Assembly (NCBI RefSeq): GCF_050389775.1
Contig: NZ_CP177145.1
Coordinates: 1-64,000 of the forward strand
Direction: 5' to 3'
DNA length: 64,000 nt
Source of the DNA: Marinibacterium sp050389775
GTDB lineage: Bacteria > Pseudomonadota > Alphaproteobacteria > Rhodobacterales > Rhodobacteraceae
A program made the position numbers and the translations under genes. Under the pieces are notes generated by a model. That model saw only the letters and a list, made by a program, of their open reading frames with translations, was not told the DNA's origin and ran no database searches. Shown in pieces: positions 26,080-33,544 of the stretch (position 1 is its first letter; every line of letters begins with the position of its first letter).

Positions 26080-27051
26080 ATGTTCCACGCACGCTTCAAG
26101 ACCCTCGCCGCCGCCATCGCGCTTGCCGCCGGTGCCGCGCAGGCCGACGGGATCGAGCTGATCTTCTCCGATGTGAACCCGGCCGAGGTGCCGCGTTCGA
26201 AGGCGATGACCGACATCTTTGCCGCCGAGATCGGTGACGATTTCGACTTTCAGCCCTATTTCGGCGCGACGCTGATGAAGCAGGGCACCGAGCTTGTCGG
26301 CCTGCAGCGCGGCAACATCACCATGGCCGGCCTGCCGCCGTCGGACCTGGCCCAGCAGGCGCCCGAATTCGACATCCTGGGCGCGGCCTATGTCGTGCGC
26401 GACCAGCCCCACCTTAAGGCGATCTTCAACTCGCCCGTCGGTGATCAGCTCAAGGCCATCGCCCGCGAGAAGCTGAAGGTCGAGATCCTCGGCACGTTCT
26501 ACTACGGCACGCGCCAGGTGAACCTGAAGGGCGACAAGCAGATCATGACCCCGGCCGACATGGCGGGCGTCAAGATGCGCATGCCCGGCGGTGAAAGCTG
26601 GCAGTTCCTGGGCAAGGCGCTTGGCGCGAACCCGGTGCCGATCCCCTACACCGAGCTGTATACCGCCCTGCAGTCGGGCGTTGTCGATGGCCAGGACAAC
26701 CCGCTGCCCAACGACCGGGCGATGAAGTTCTACGAGGTGACCGACCAGATCGTGATGACCAGCCACAACGTGGGCTTCGGCATGCTGCTGATCTCGTCGC
26801 GGGTCTGGGACGACCTGACCGAAGAGCAGCAGGCCACGCTGCAGGCTGCCGCCGACAAGGCCACCGCATGGTCGGACCAGCAATACCTGGACGAAGAAGC
26901 CGAGCTGGTGGAGTTCTTCGAAGGTGAAGGCCTGAAGGTCTATACCCCCGATGTTGCGGCCTTCCAGGCCCATGCCCAGGAGCAATACCTGGCCTCGCCG
27001 CTGTCGAAGAACTGGCCGGAAGGGATGCTGGACCAGATCAACGGGCTGTGA
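26080..27051 (+). CDS. TRAP transporter substrate-binding protein DctP (second copy)
   Basis: A 323-residue periplasmic binding protein with a signal peptide ending near AAQA-DGIEL. It is a close paralogue of the first copy: the stretches around QFLGKALGAN, YTALQSG and FYEVTDQIV are almost the same. GGGAGGA precedes the ATG at 26080. Only one dctQM pair is present, so both binding proteins probably feed the same permease with related ligands. It is the last gene before a strong terminator. Confidence 0.92.
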   Translation: MFHARFKTLAAAIALAAGAAQADGIELIFSDVNPAEVPRSKAMTDIFAAEIGDDFDFQPYFGATLMKQGTELVGLQRGNITMAGLPPSDLAQQAPEFDILGAAYVVRDQPHLKAIFNSPVGDQLKAIAREKLKVEILGTFYYGTRQVNLKGDKQIMTPADMAGVKMRMPGGESWQFLGKALGANPVPIPYTELYTALQSGVVDGQDNPLPNDRAMKFYEVTDQIVMTSHNVGFGMLLISSRVWDDLTEEQQATLQAAADKATAWSDQQYLDEEAELVEFFEGEGLKVYTPDVAAFQAHAQEQYLASPLSKNWPEGMLDQINGL

Positions 27052-27121
27052 TGTCGGGCCCGGCCTGACATTGCCGCGCCGGGGGCCTTGGCCCCAGGAC
27101 GCGATCCCGCTGACAGCGGGG

Positions 27122-27156
27122 AAACCGGCGGCCACCTGGCCGCCGGTTTTCTTTTT
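27122..27156 (+). terminator. Rho-independent terminator of the shikimate/quinate operon
   Basis: A perfect 12-bp stem (AAACCGGCGGCC with GGCCGCCGGTTT), ACCT loop, followed by TCTTTTT. It marks the end of the 19.4-27.05 kb operon. Confidence 0.92.
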
Positions 27157-27175
27157 GCCGGGTGGTGGGTGTTGT

Positions 27176-27191
27176 TGGCATGCGTATGCAC
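27176..27191. promoter_or_regulatory. LacI-type operator, site 1 (distal, flavin monooxygenase gene)
   Basis: TGGCATGCGTATGCAC, 13 of 16 to the consensus TTGCATACGTATGCAA. It lies 185 bp (centre to centre) upstream of site 2, so a tetrameric LacI-family protein could loop between them. Confidence 0.6.
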
Positions 27192-27332
27192 AACATGATT
27201 CGAGTGCTGTGATCCTGCTCGAACGTGTGCGGTTCGGTTGATGGGCCGTGCAACTGCCCAATATAAAGCCAAAATTTAGCTTTCCTCGGTGTGTCTTGGC
27301 CGGGCTGCCCCGGAAAACCGGACCTGTCCGAC

Positions 27333-27376
27333 TTGACAGGGACCAATGCAGGCGCTGACAGTGCATACGTATTCGT
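27333..27376 (+). promoter_or_regulatory. Promoter and LacI-type operator, site 2 (flavin monooxygenase gene)
   Basis: TTGACA (27333-27338) is followed by a weak -10-like GACAGT (27357-27362) and then the operator GTGCATACGTATTCGT (27361-27376, 12 of 16, left half 7 of 8). The GTG start of the gene is 20 bp further on. Confidence 0.55.
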
Positions 27377-27396
27377 TGACCTTTGGAGCCGACCAC

Positions 27397-28452
27397 GTGA
27401 CACGTATTCAGCTGGGCATGTTCATGCCGACCACCTCCGGAAGCCTGATCATTGCCAAGGGCAGCCCGCCGCAAAGCGCGCCGACCTGGGACCTGAACCG
27501 CAAGGTCGCGCAGATGGCCGACGAGGGTGGGATGGATTTCCTGCTGGCCCAGGTGAAATGGCGCGGCTACGGCGGCGAGACCGGCCATTGGGACAGCGCG
27601 CTTGAAGCCTTTACCCTGATGTCCGCCGTGGGCGCGGTGACCGACAACATCAAGATCATCGCCTCGGTCGCCGTTCGGACGATCCCGCCGGCCGTGTTGG
27701 CCAAGATGGCGGCAACGGCCTATGACATCTGCGGAGACCGGTTCATCGTCAATGTCGTCGCCGGCTGGAACAAGTTCGAATATGCCCAGATGGGCCTGTG
27801 GAGCGACGACGATTTCTTCCTGAACCGCTATGAATATGCCGATGAATACCTGACCATCCTCAAGCGGCTCTGGACCGAGGATCGCGTCGATTTCGACGGC
27901 AAGTATTTCAAGATCGAGGATTGTGTCTCTGATCCCAAGCCCGCGCAACTGCCCGAGATCGTCTGCGCCGGCCAGTCGCCCGGCGCGCTGGATTTCGTGT
28001 CGCGCCAGGCCAATTATTCCTTCATCGGGCGGATGAACGACACGGCTGAACAGCTTGGCGAAGTGGCGGGCAAGATCTCGGCCATGGCGGCCGAGCATGA
28101 CCGCGAGGTCAAGTCGCTGACCCTGTTGACGGTGATCATGGCGCCGACGGATGCCGAGGCCGAGGTCAAGAAGCAGGGTTTCCTGGACAATCGCGACGAA
28201 GCGGCAATCGCCGAATGGTTGCGCGTGTCGGGGTTCGACAAGAACCGCGAGGATTACCAGACCCTGCCGCCCGAGGTGACGACCTTCATGTCGGTGCCGT
28301 TCATCGTCGGATCCTATCAGACCATCGCCGACCATATCGACGCGCTGGCCGAAAATGGCGTGGCCGGCGTCTGCCTGTCCTTCCCGGATTTCGAGACGGA
28401 CACGGCTGATTTCATCGAACATGTCATGCCGCTGGTGAAAAGCCGGCAGTAG
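27397..28452 (+). CDS. RutA-like LLM-class flavin-dependent monooxygenase
   Basis: A 351-residue luciferase-like enzyme closely resembling RutA, which opens uracil between N3 and C4 using FMNH2 and oxygen. Shared landmarks are KWRGYGG, AVRTIPPAVLAKMAATA, GDRFIVNVVAGWNKFEYAQMG and IVCAGQSPGALDF. The GTG at 27397 (VTRIQLGMFMP) is preferred because it aligns with the RutA start and has GGAG upstream; an ATG at 27346 would put a LacI-type operator inside the gene. No other rut genes adjoin, apart from an isochorismatase-type amidase 2.4 kb downstream. The substrate is unknown; an amide-containing ring is a reasonable inference. Confidence 0.85.
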   Translation: MTRIQLGMFMPTTSGSLIIAKGSPPQSAPTWDLNRKVAQMADEGGMDFLLAQVKWRGYGGETGHWDSALEAFTLMSAVGAVTDNIKIIASVAVRTIPPAVLAKMAATAYDICGDRFIVNVVAGWNKFEYAQMGLWSDDDFFLNRYEYADEYLTILKRLWTEDRVDFDGKYFKIEDCVSDPKPAQLPEIVCAGQSPGALDFVSRQANYSFIGRMNDTAEQLGEVAGKISAMAAEHDREVKSLTLLTVIMAPTDAEAEVKKQGFLDNRDEAAIAEWLRVSGFDKNREDYQTLPPEVTTFMSVPFIVGSYQTIADHIDALAENGVAGVCLSFPDFETDTADFIEHVMPLVKSRQ

Positions 28453-28478
28453 CGGCGGGGGTGATCCCCGGTCTTGCG

Positions 28479-28517
28479 GGGCCGCGCCGGGCAGGGGCCT
28501 GGCGCGGCCCGTTTCTT
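28479..28517 (+). terminator. Probable terminator after the flavin monooxygenase gene
   Basis: GGGCCGCGCC pairs with GGCGCGGCCC (10 bp) around a 12-nt loop, followed by GTTTCTT. The position 26 bp after the stop codon supports it. Confidence 0.7.
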
Positions 28518-28691
28518 GAATAGGGTTTCATTGGCGCCTGGGTGTCGTTGTTATCCATTGGCTGGGGCGACGGGCCGCCACGGAGTCAAGAAAATGCACG
28601 GCATTTTCTCGTTTTTCGACGGTTGCGCGCCATTCCCACTGGCCCGCCCCTGTCGTTGCGCAACCCGCGCTGGCTTGTTTCTGAAAAACGC

Positions 28692-28707
28692 TTGAATACG
28701 CATGCAA
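28692..28707. promoter_or_regulatory. LacI-type operator, site 3 (LeuCD-like operon)
   Basis: TTGAATACGCATGCAA, 14 of 16 to the shared consensus, 108 bp upstream of the LeuC-like start codon. Confidence 0.65.
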
Positions 28708-28814
28708 TAGATGCCAATCTTCAGGTCGACCTCCGTTTGCCGGGTTCTCCCGCCCCGGCTTGATCCCAGCATTCCGCGCAGCCGCCAGGGCTGCCGCGCC
28801 ACGAGACAGCAGCG

Positions 28815-30245
28815 ATGACCGACCAAGACGCGCCGAAAACGCTCTATGAAAAGGTGTGGGCCGACCACGTGGTCAAGACCTACGACAGCGGCACCGACCT
28901 GCTTTATGTCGACCGCCACCTGGTGCAGGAAGTGTCCAGTCCGCAGGCCTTCAAGGGGTTGCAGATGGCCGGCCGGCCGATGCATCGCCCGGATGCACAT
29001 ATTTCGGTCGCCGACCATGCCGTGCCGACCCAGGGCCGTGGTCATCCACTGCGCGAGGGGCTGGCGGCCTCGCAGGTGGCCCGGCTCTATGACAACGCCC
29101 GGGCCTTTGGCGTGCCCTATATCCCGATGCAGGATCGGCGCCACGGCATCGTGCACGTGATCGGGCCCGAGCTGGGCTTTACTCTGCCGGGCGTGGTGCT
29201 GGTCTGCGGTGACAGCCATACCTGCACCCATGGCGCCTTCGGGGCCATCGCCTTCGGCATCGGGGCCAGTGAATGCGAATGCGTCTTTGCCACCCAGGTG
29301 CTGCGCCAGGTGCGCCAGAAGACCATGCGCATCCGGCTGGAAGGGGTGCGGCCCGCCGGGGTCGAGGTCAAGGACATGATCCTGGCCGTGATCGCCGAGA
29401 TCGGCGTCGGCGGCGGGGTGGGTCATGCCATCGAATATGCCGGTTCGGCCGTGCGCGACCTGTCGATGGAAGAGCGCATGACCCTGTGCAACATGTCCAT
29501 CGAAGCCGGCAGCCGGATCGGCATGGTGGCCCCCGATGACAAGACCTTTGCCTATCTCCGCGGGCGGCCGCTGGCGCCGGAGGGGGCGGCCTGGGAGGCG
29601 GCGGAGGCATATTGGCGCAGCCTGCCCAGCGATGCCGACGCGGTGTTCGACCGCGAGGTGGTGATCGACGTTGCCAGCCTGTCGCCATTTGTGTCCTGGG
29701 GCACCACGCCCGAGGAATGCGCGCCGATCGCCGGCCATGTGCCCGACCCGGCCAGCGTGGCCGACGAAGGCCGGCGGGCACGCATGCAGCGCAGCCTAGA
29801 TTACATGGGCCTGACCGCCGGCACCGCCCTGTCGGACCTGCGCATCGACCGGGTGTTCATCGGCTCGTGCACCAACGGCCGCATCGAGGATCTGCGCCGG
29901 GCCGCCGCCGTGGTCGCCGGGCGCAAGGTCAGCCCCGGGGTCGAGGCGATGGTCGTGCCGGGCTCGGCCGGGGTGCGGTTGCAGGCCGAGGCCGAGGGGC
30001 TGGACAGGATCTTTACCGAGGCGGGGTTCAGCTGGCGCGCGTCGGGCTGTTCGATGTGCGTGGGCATGAATGACGACCGGCTCAGCGCCGGCCAGCGCTG
30101 TGCCTCGACCTCGAACCGCAATTTCGAAGGCCGCCAGGGCAAGGGCGGGCGCACCCACCTGATGAGCCCGCCCATGGCCGCCGCCGCCGCCATTGCCGGC
30201 CACCTCGTCGACGTGCGCAGCCTGACCGGAGAGACCCAGCCATGA
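28815..30245 (+). CDS. leuC: LeuC/aconitase-type hydratase, large subunit
   Basis: A 476-residue member of the aconitase superfamily, LeuC branch, which binds a 4Fe-4S cluster and adds or removes water across a C=C bond of a di- or tricarboxylate. Cluster cysteines are in FIGSCTNGRIEDL and SGCSMCVGMN; GDSHTCTHGAFGAIAFGIG is the usual active-site segment. The small subunit follows with a 4-nt ATGA overlap. Leucine synthesis is unlikely here: there are no leuA or leuB genes and the neighbours are an amidase and an isocitrate-lyase-family enzyme. Maleate- or dimethylmaleate-type hydratases belong to this family and fit better. The symbol is family-level. Confidence 0.85.
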   Translation: MTDQDAPKTLYEKVWADHVVKTYDSGTDLLYVDRHLVQEVSSPQAFKGLQMAGRPMHRPDAHISVADHAVPTQGRGHPLREGLAASQVARLYDNARAFGVPYIPMQDRRHGIVHVIGPELGFTLPGVVLVCGDSHTCTHGAFGAIAFGIGASECECVFATQVLRQVRQKTMRIRLEGVRPAGVEVKDMILAVIAEIGVGGGVGHAIEYAGSAVRDLSMEERMTLCNMSIEAGSRIGMVAPDDKTFAYLRGRPLAPEGAAWEAAEAYWRSLPSDADAVFDREVVIDVASLSPFVSWGTTPEECAPIAGHVPDPASVADEGRRARMQRSLDYMGLTAGTALSDLRIDRVFIGSCTNGRIEDLRRAAAVVAGRKVSPGVEAMVVPGSAGVRLQAEAEGLDRIFTEAGFSWRASGCSMCVGMNDDRLSAGQRCASTSNRNFEGRQGKGGRTHLMSPPMAAAAAIAGHLVDVRSLTGETQP

Positions 30246-30916
30246 AGCCCTTTGACCATGTGACCAGCGTCGCGGCCTGGCTGGACGAGGACGCGATCGA
30301 CACCGACATCATCTTTCCCGCCCGGTTCCTGCTGCTGCTGGACAAGGACGGGCTGGGCAAGCATGCCTTCCACGAGCGCCGCAACGATCCCGCGCGCGAG
30401 ACGCCCTTCGTGCTCGACCGGCCGCCGTTCGACACGGCGCAGATCCTGGTGGCGGCCAAGGATTTCGGCACCGGGTCGAGCCGCGAGCAGGCGGTCTGGG
30501 CATTGGCCGATTTCGGCCTGCGCTGTGTCATCGCCGAGACCTTCGGCGAGATCTTCTATGCCAATTGCTTCAAGAACGGTGTCCTGCCGATCCGCCTGCC
30601 GGCCGGCCCGCTGGCCACCCTGCGGGCGGCGGCGCAGCGCGAGGAAGAGCTGACGATCGACCTGCCGGCCCAGCAGATCCGGCTTGCCGACGGAACGGTC
30701 ATGGCCTTCGACGTAGAACCCTACCGCAAGGACGCCCTGCTGAACGGGCTTGACGAGATCGGCGCGATCCAGCGCGATGACGGGGCCGATATCACGGCCT
30801 TTGAAAACAACCAGAAACGCCGCGCTCCCTGGCTTTACCTGACGCCCGGGCAGCTGTCGCATTTCGATGACCTGGGTGAGGAGATACTCGTTGACCCAAA
30901 CGGAAAACCTCGGTGA
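30242..30916 (+). CDS. leuD: LeuD/aconitase-type hydratase, small subunit
   Basis: A 224-residue swivel-domain subunit that completes the active site of the LeuC-like protein. Typical segments are DEDAIDTDIIFPARFL, KDFGTGSSREQAVWAL and AETFGEIFYANCFKNG. The start overlaps the large-subunit stop (ATGA), and its last 26 bases overlap the next gene. The symbol is family-level; the native substrate is not known. Confidence 0.87.
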   Translation: MKPFDHVTSVAAWLDEDAIDTDIIFPARFLLLLDKDGLGKHAFHERRNDPARETPFVLDRPPFDTAQILVAAKDFGTGSSREQAVWALADFGLRCVIAETFGEIFYANCFKNGVLPIRLPAGPLATLRAAAQREEELTIDLPAQQIRLADGTVMAFDVEPYRKDALLNGLDEIGAIQRDDGADITAFENNQKRRAPWLYLTPGQLSHFDDLGEEILVDPNGKPR

Positions 30917-31526
30917 GAACTACAAGCGGGCCTATGACAACCGCATCGGATTCGGCCAGCGCCCGGCGCTGCTGCTGATCGATTTCGTTCAGGCCTATTT
31001 CGATCCCGACTGCCCTCTTTATGCCGGGGTCGAGGACGCCCTGGCCTCGGCCCTGCGCCTGCGCGACGCGGCCCGCCAGGCCGGCATCCCGATCATCTAC
31101 ACCAATGTTGTCTATCGACCCGGTGGCGTCGACGGCGGGCGGTTCTTCCAGAAGGTCAAGGTCCTGGAGAACTTTGTCGCCGGCAATCCGATGGGCGCCT
31201 GGCCCGAGGGGCTTGAGGTCGGCGCGGACGAGATGGTCATTTCCAAGCAATATCCCAGCGCCTTCTTCGGCACCTCGCTGGGCTCGACCCTGACCGCCCT
31301 GGGTGTCGACACGCTGATCCATACCGGCCTGTCGACCAGCGGCTGCGTGCGGGCCACCTGCGTCGACAGCTGTTCGCACGGGTTCATCCCGATCATCGTG
31401 CGCGAGGCCGTGGGCGACCGGCATCCCGATCCGCACAATGCCAACCTCTTCGACATGGATGCCAAGTACGGCGATGTCGTCGGCGAGGCCGAAGTCATTA
31501 CCTACATGCAGACCCTGAAAGGCTAG
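30891..31526 (+). CDS. Isochorismatase-family amidohydrolase (maleamate or N-carbamoyl amide type)
   Basis: A 211-residue cysteine hydrolase. The triad is visible as Asp in LLIDFVQAYF, Lys in VISKQYPSAFFGT and nucleophile Cys in TSGCVRATCVDSC. The longer, NGRF-type segments (RPGGVDGGRFFQKVK) are typical of the N-carbamoylsarcosine amidase/maleamate amidohydrolase branch. The TTG at 30891 has AGGAG at ideal spacing and was chosen; an ATG at 30867 would overlap leuD by 50 nt. In this operon it probably releases ammonia from an open-chain half-amide or carbamoyl compound. The exact substrate is unknown. Confidence 0.85.
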   Translation: MTQTENLGENYKRAYDNRIGFGQRPALLLIDFVQAYFDPDCPLYAGVEDALASALRLRDAARQAGIPIIYTNVVYRPGGVDGGRFFQKVKVLENFVAGNPMGAWPEGLEVGADEMVISKQYPSAFFGTSLGSTLTALGVDTLIHTGLSTSGCVRATCVDSCSHGFIPIIVREAVGDRHPDPHNANLFDMDAKYGDVVGEAEVITYMQTLKG

Positions 31527-31531
31527 AATTC

Positions 31532-32425
31532 ATGACCAGACCGACCCTTCTTCAGGCCCTGCGTTCCGGCGAATTCATCGTCGCGCCCGGCGTGCACGAC
31601 ATGATCGCCGCCTCGGTGTTCAACACGTCCAAGCTGCAGTTCGCCTATGCCTCGGGCTACTGGATGACGGCCTCGGCCTATGCCCTGCCCGACGCCGGGA
31701 TCGTGACCTATACCCAGATGGTCGACCGCGTGCGCACCCTGTGCCGCCATATCGACGGGTCGGTCTTTGCCGATGCCGACACCGGGTTCGGCGGTCTGCT
31801 CAACGTGCATCACACGGTGATCGGCTATGAAGAGGCCGGGGTGACGGGCATCCAGATCGAAGACCAGGAATTCCCCAAGAAATGCGGCCACACGCCGTTC
31901 AAGCGGCTGATCCCGACCGAAGACATGGTCGAAAAGATCAAGGTGGCCTGCGCGGCGCGCAAGAACCCGGAAACGGCGATCATCGCGCGCACCGATGCCC
32001 GGCAATCCGAAGGGTTCGAAGGCGCGCTGAAGCGGATGCAGGCCTATTCCGACGCCGGGGCCGACGTGCTCTTTGTCGAGGCGCTGACCAGCGATGACGA
32101 GATGCGCGAGGCCTGCCGGCGGCTGAACAAGCCGACCATGGCCAACATGGCCGATGGCGGGCTGACCCCGATCCGCAGCGCCGCCGAGCTGAAGGAGCTG
32201 GGGTACAACATGGCGATCTATCCGGCGGCCACCGGGCTGGCCGCGGCCCAGGCCGCCCGCGATGTCTTTACCGCGCTGGAGACCGAGGGCACCTCGCAGG
32301 CGCCGGGGGTCGACCTGTTTTCGTTCAAGGAATTCAACAGCCTGATCGGGTTCGAAGAGGTCTGGGAATTCGAACGCAAATGGGCCGGCGACCCGGCCGC
32401 CCAGACCACCGGCACCCAGGGATGA
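31532..32425 (+). CDS. Isocitrate lyase/PEP mutase-family lyase
   Basis: A 297-residue TIM-barrel enzyme of the ICL/PEP-mutase superfamily, close to methylisocitrate lyase and 2,3-dimethylmalate lyase. It carries the lyase hallmarks DADTGFGG (metal-binding Asp) and EDQEFPKKCGH with the catalytic Cys, so a C-C lyase is more likely than a mutase. It lies 5 nt after the amidase and overlaps the next gene by 4 nt. Paired with the LeuCD-like hydratase it could split a substituted malate into pyruvate or another 2-oxo acid plus a short acid, as in the dimethylmalate branch of nicotinate fermentation. That is inference. Confidence 0.85.
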   Translation: MTRPTLLQALRSGEFIVAPGVHDMIAASVFNTSKLQFAYASGYWMTASAYALPDAGIVTYTQMVDRVRTLCRHIDGSVFADADTGFGGLLNVHHTVIGYEEAGVTGIQIEDQEFPKKCGHTPFKRLIPTEDMVEKIKVACAARKNPETAIIARTDARQSEGFEGALKRMQAYSDAGADVLFVEALTSDDEMREACRRLNKPTMANMADGGLTPIRSAAELKELGYNMAIYPAATGLAAAQAARDVFTALETEGTSQAPGVDLFSFKEFNSLIGFEEVWEFERKWAGDPAAQTTGTQG

Positions 32426-33342
32426 CCCGCGTCGCCTGTGTCGGCGCCGGGCTGGTGGGATCGGCCTGGGCCTTTGTCTTTGCCCGCGGCGGATGTGACG
32501 TGGCAGTGTTCGATGCGCGCGGTCCGGCCGCCCGCGACCAGACCATGGCGCTGCTCGACCGCACCGTCGAGATGACCGGGGCCGACCCGGCGCTGGCCGG
32601 TCGGGTGCGCTTTGCCGACAGCCTGGGCGATGCGCTGGACGGCGTGTCGCATGTGCAGGAATCGATCAAGGAAGATCCGGCGATCAAGAGCGCGCTCTTT
32701 GCCGAGATGGATGCCCTGGCCGGGCCCGAAACCGTGCTGGCCTCGTCGACTTCGGCGATCCTGGGCTCGCGGTTCATGGACATTCCCGGCGCGGCCCGGG
32801 CGCTGGTCGCGCATCCGGTCAACCCGCCCTCGCTGATCCCGCTGGTCGAGCTGTGCCCGACCCCGCTTACCGCGCCCGAGACGGTGGCGCGCACCCGCGA
32901 GTTCATGACCGGGCTGGGCATGAAACCGGTCGAGCTGACCCGCGAGATCGACGGCTTCCTGCTGAACCGGTTGCAATACACGCTGGTGGCCGAGGCGATG
33001 CACCTGGTGGGCGAGGGCTATTGCAGCGCCGCCGATATCGACCGGGTGCTGACCGACGGGCTGGCGCTGCGCTGGTCGACGCTGGGGCCCTTTGGCGTGG
33101 CACATCTCAACGCCGCCGGGGGCTTTGCCGATTTCGTGGCCCACCTGGGCGGGATGATGCGCCAGATGGGCCAACAGGCGCGCACCGATTACGACTGGTC
33201 GCAAGAGATGGTCGATGCCATCCATGACGACCTGGGCGCGGCCATCCCGGTCGACGAACTCGCTGCCTGGCAGGCCTGGCGCGACGAGAATATCCTGGCG
33301 ACGCGCCGGATCCAGGACGAGGCCGACCGCCGCAAGCCCTGA
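32422..33342 (+). CDS. 3-hydroxyacyl-CoA dehydrogenase-family oxidoreductase (gulonate dehydrogenase-like)
   Basis: A 306-residue NAD-dependent dehydrogenase. The Rossmann motif is VACVGAGLVGSAWA, the catalytic segment is VAHPVNPPSLIPLVELCP and a helical C-terminal dimer domain follows. The PVNPP...PLVEL form is seen in L-gulonate 3-dehydrogenase, lambda-crystallin and carnitine dehydrogenase, which act on free hydroxy acids and not CoA esters. The ATG overlaps the lyase stop. It would oxidise a beta-hydroxy acid made in the same route. Confidence 0.85.
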   Translation: MTRVACVGAGLVGSAWAFVFARGGCDVAVFDARGPAARDQTMALLDRTVEMTGADPALAGRVRFADSLGDALDGVSHVQESIKEDPAIKSALFAEMDALAGPETVLASSTSAILGSRFMDIPGAARALVAHPVNPPSLIPLVELCPTPLTAPETVARTREFMTGLGMKPVELTREIDGFLLNRLQYTLVAEAMHLVGEGYCSAADIDRVLTDGLALRWSTLGPFGVAHLNAAGGFADFVAHLGGMMRQMGQQARTDYDWSQEMVDAIHDDLGAAIPVDELAAWQAWRDENILATRRIQDEADRRKP

Positions 33343-33351
33343 TCGCCCCCC

Positions 33352-33393
33352 GCGCCAAACCGCAAAAAGCCAATGATCGGCACGATTTGGCGC
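33352..33393. other. Inverted repeat after the dehydrogenase gene
   Basis: GCGCCAAA (33352-33359) and TTTGGCGC (33386-33393) are perfect 8-bp arms 26 bp apart, starting 10 bp after the stop codon. It may act as a weak terminator between the LeuCD-like operon and hyuA. Confidence 0.35.
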
Positions 33394-33466
33394 ATTCCTA
33401 TGCAAAGAGCGCGATGTCAAGCGCCCCCGTGAATTCGAGCCTTTAAAATAAAGTAATAAACTGGCC

Positions 33467-33516
33467 TTGCGCCGCGTCATCTTTCGTTTCTATAGTCGTA
33501 ATGCATACGCATGCAC
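33467..33516 (+). promoter_or_regulatory. hyuA promoter with LacI-type operator, site 4
   Basis: TTGCGC (33467-33472), 18-bp spacer and TATAGT (33491-33496) form a good promoter. The operator ATGCATACGCATGCAC (33501-33516, 13 of 16) covers the expected transcription start, so the unit has its own LacI-controlled promoter. Confidence 0.7.
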
Positions 33517-33544
33517 AAAACGAAGACAAGACAGGGCAAGCCAA

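Larger units (their letters stand above)
28453..28814. other. Intergenic region before the LeuCD-like operon
   Basis: About 360 bp without a supported gene. It holds the terminator at 28479-28517, a short hairpin (GAAAATGC 28590-28597 with GCATTTTC 28601-28608, followed by TCGTTTTT) and the LacI-type operator at 28692-28707. TTGCGC at 28656-28661 is a possible -35, the same hexamer as at the hyuA promoter; no good -10 was seen. Confidence 0.5.

Noticed and set aside
25951..28422. An 823-codon minus-strand frame opposite the second DctP and the flavin monooxygenase gene
   Set aside because: It crosses a strong terminator and two unrelated plus-strand genes; no recognisable domain.
28815..30916. 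Reading the LeuCD pair as leucine biosynthesis
   Set aside because: No leuA or leuB nearby, and the operon partners are an amidase, an isocitrate-lyase-family enzyme and a hydroxy-acid dehydrogenase.
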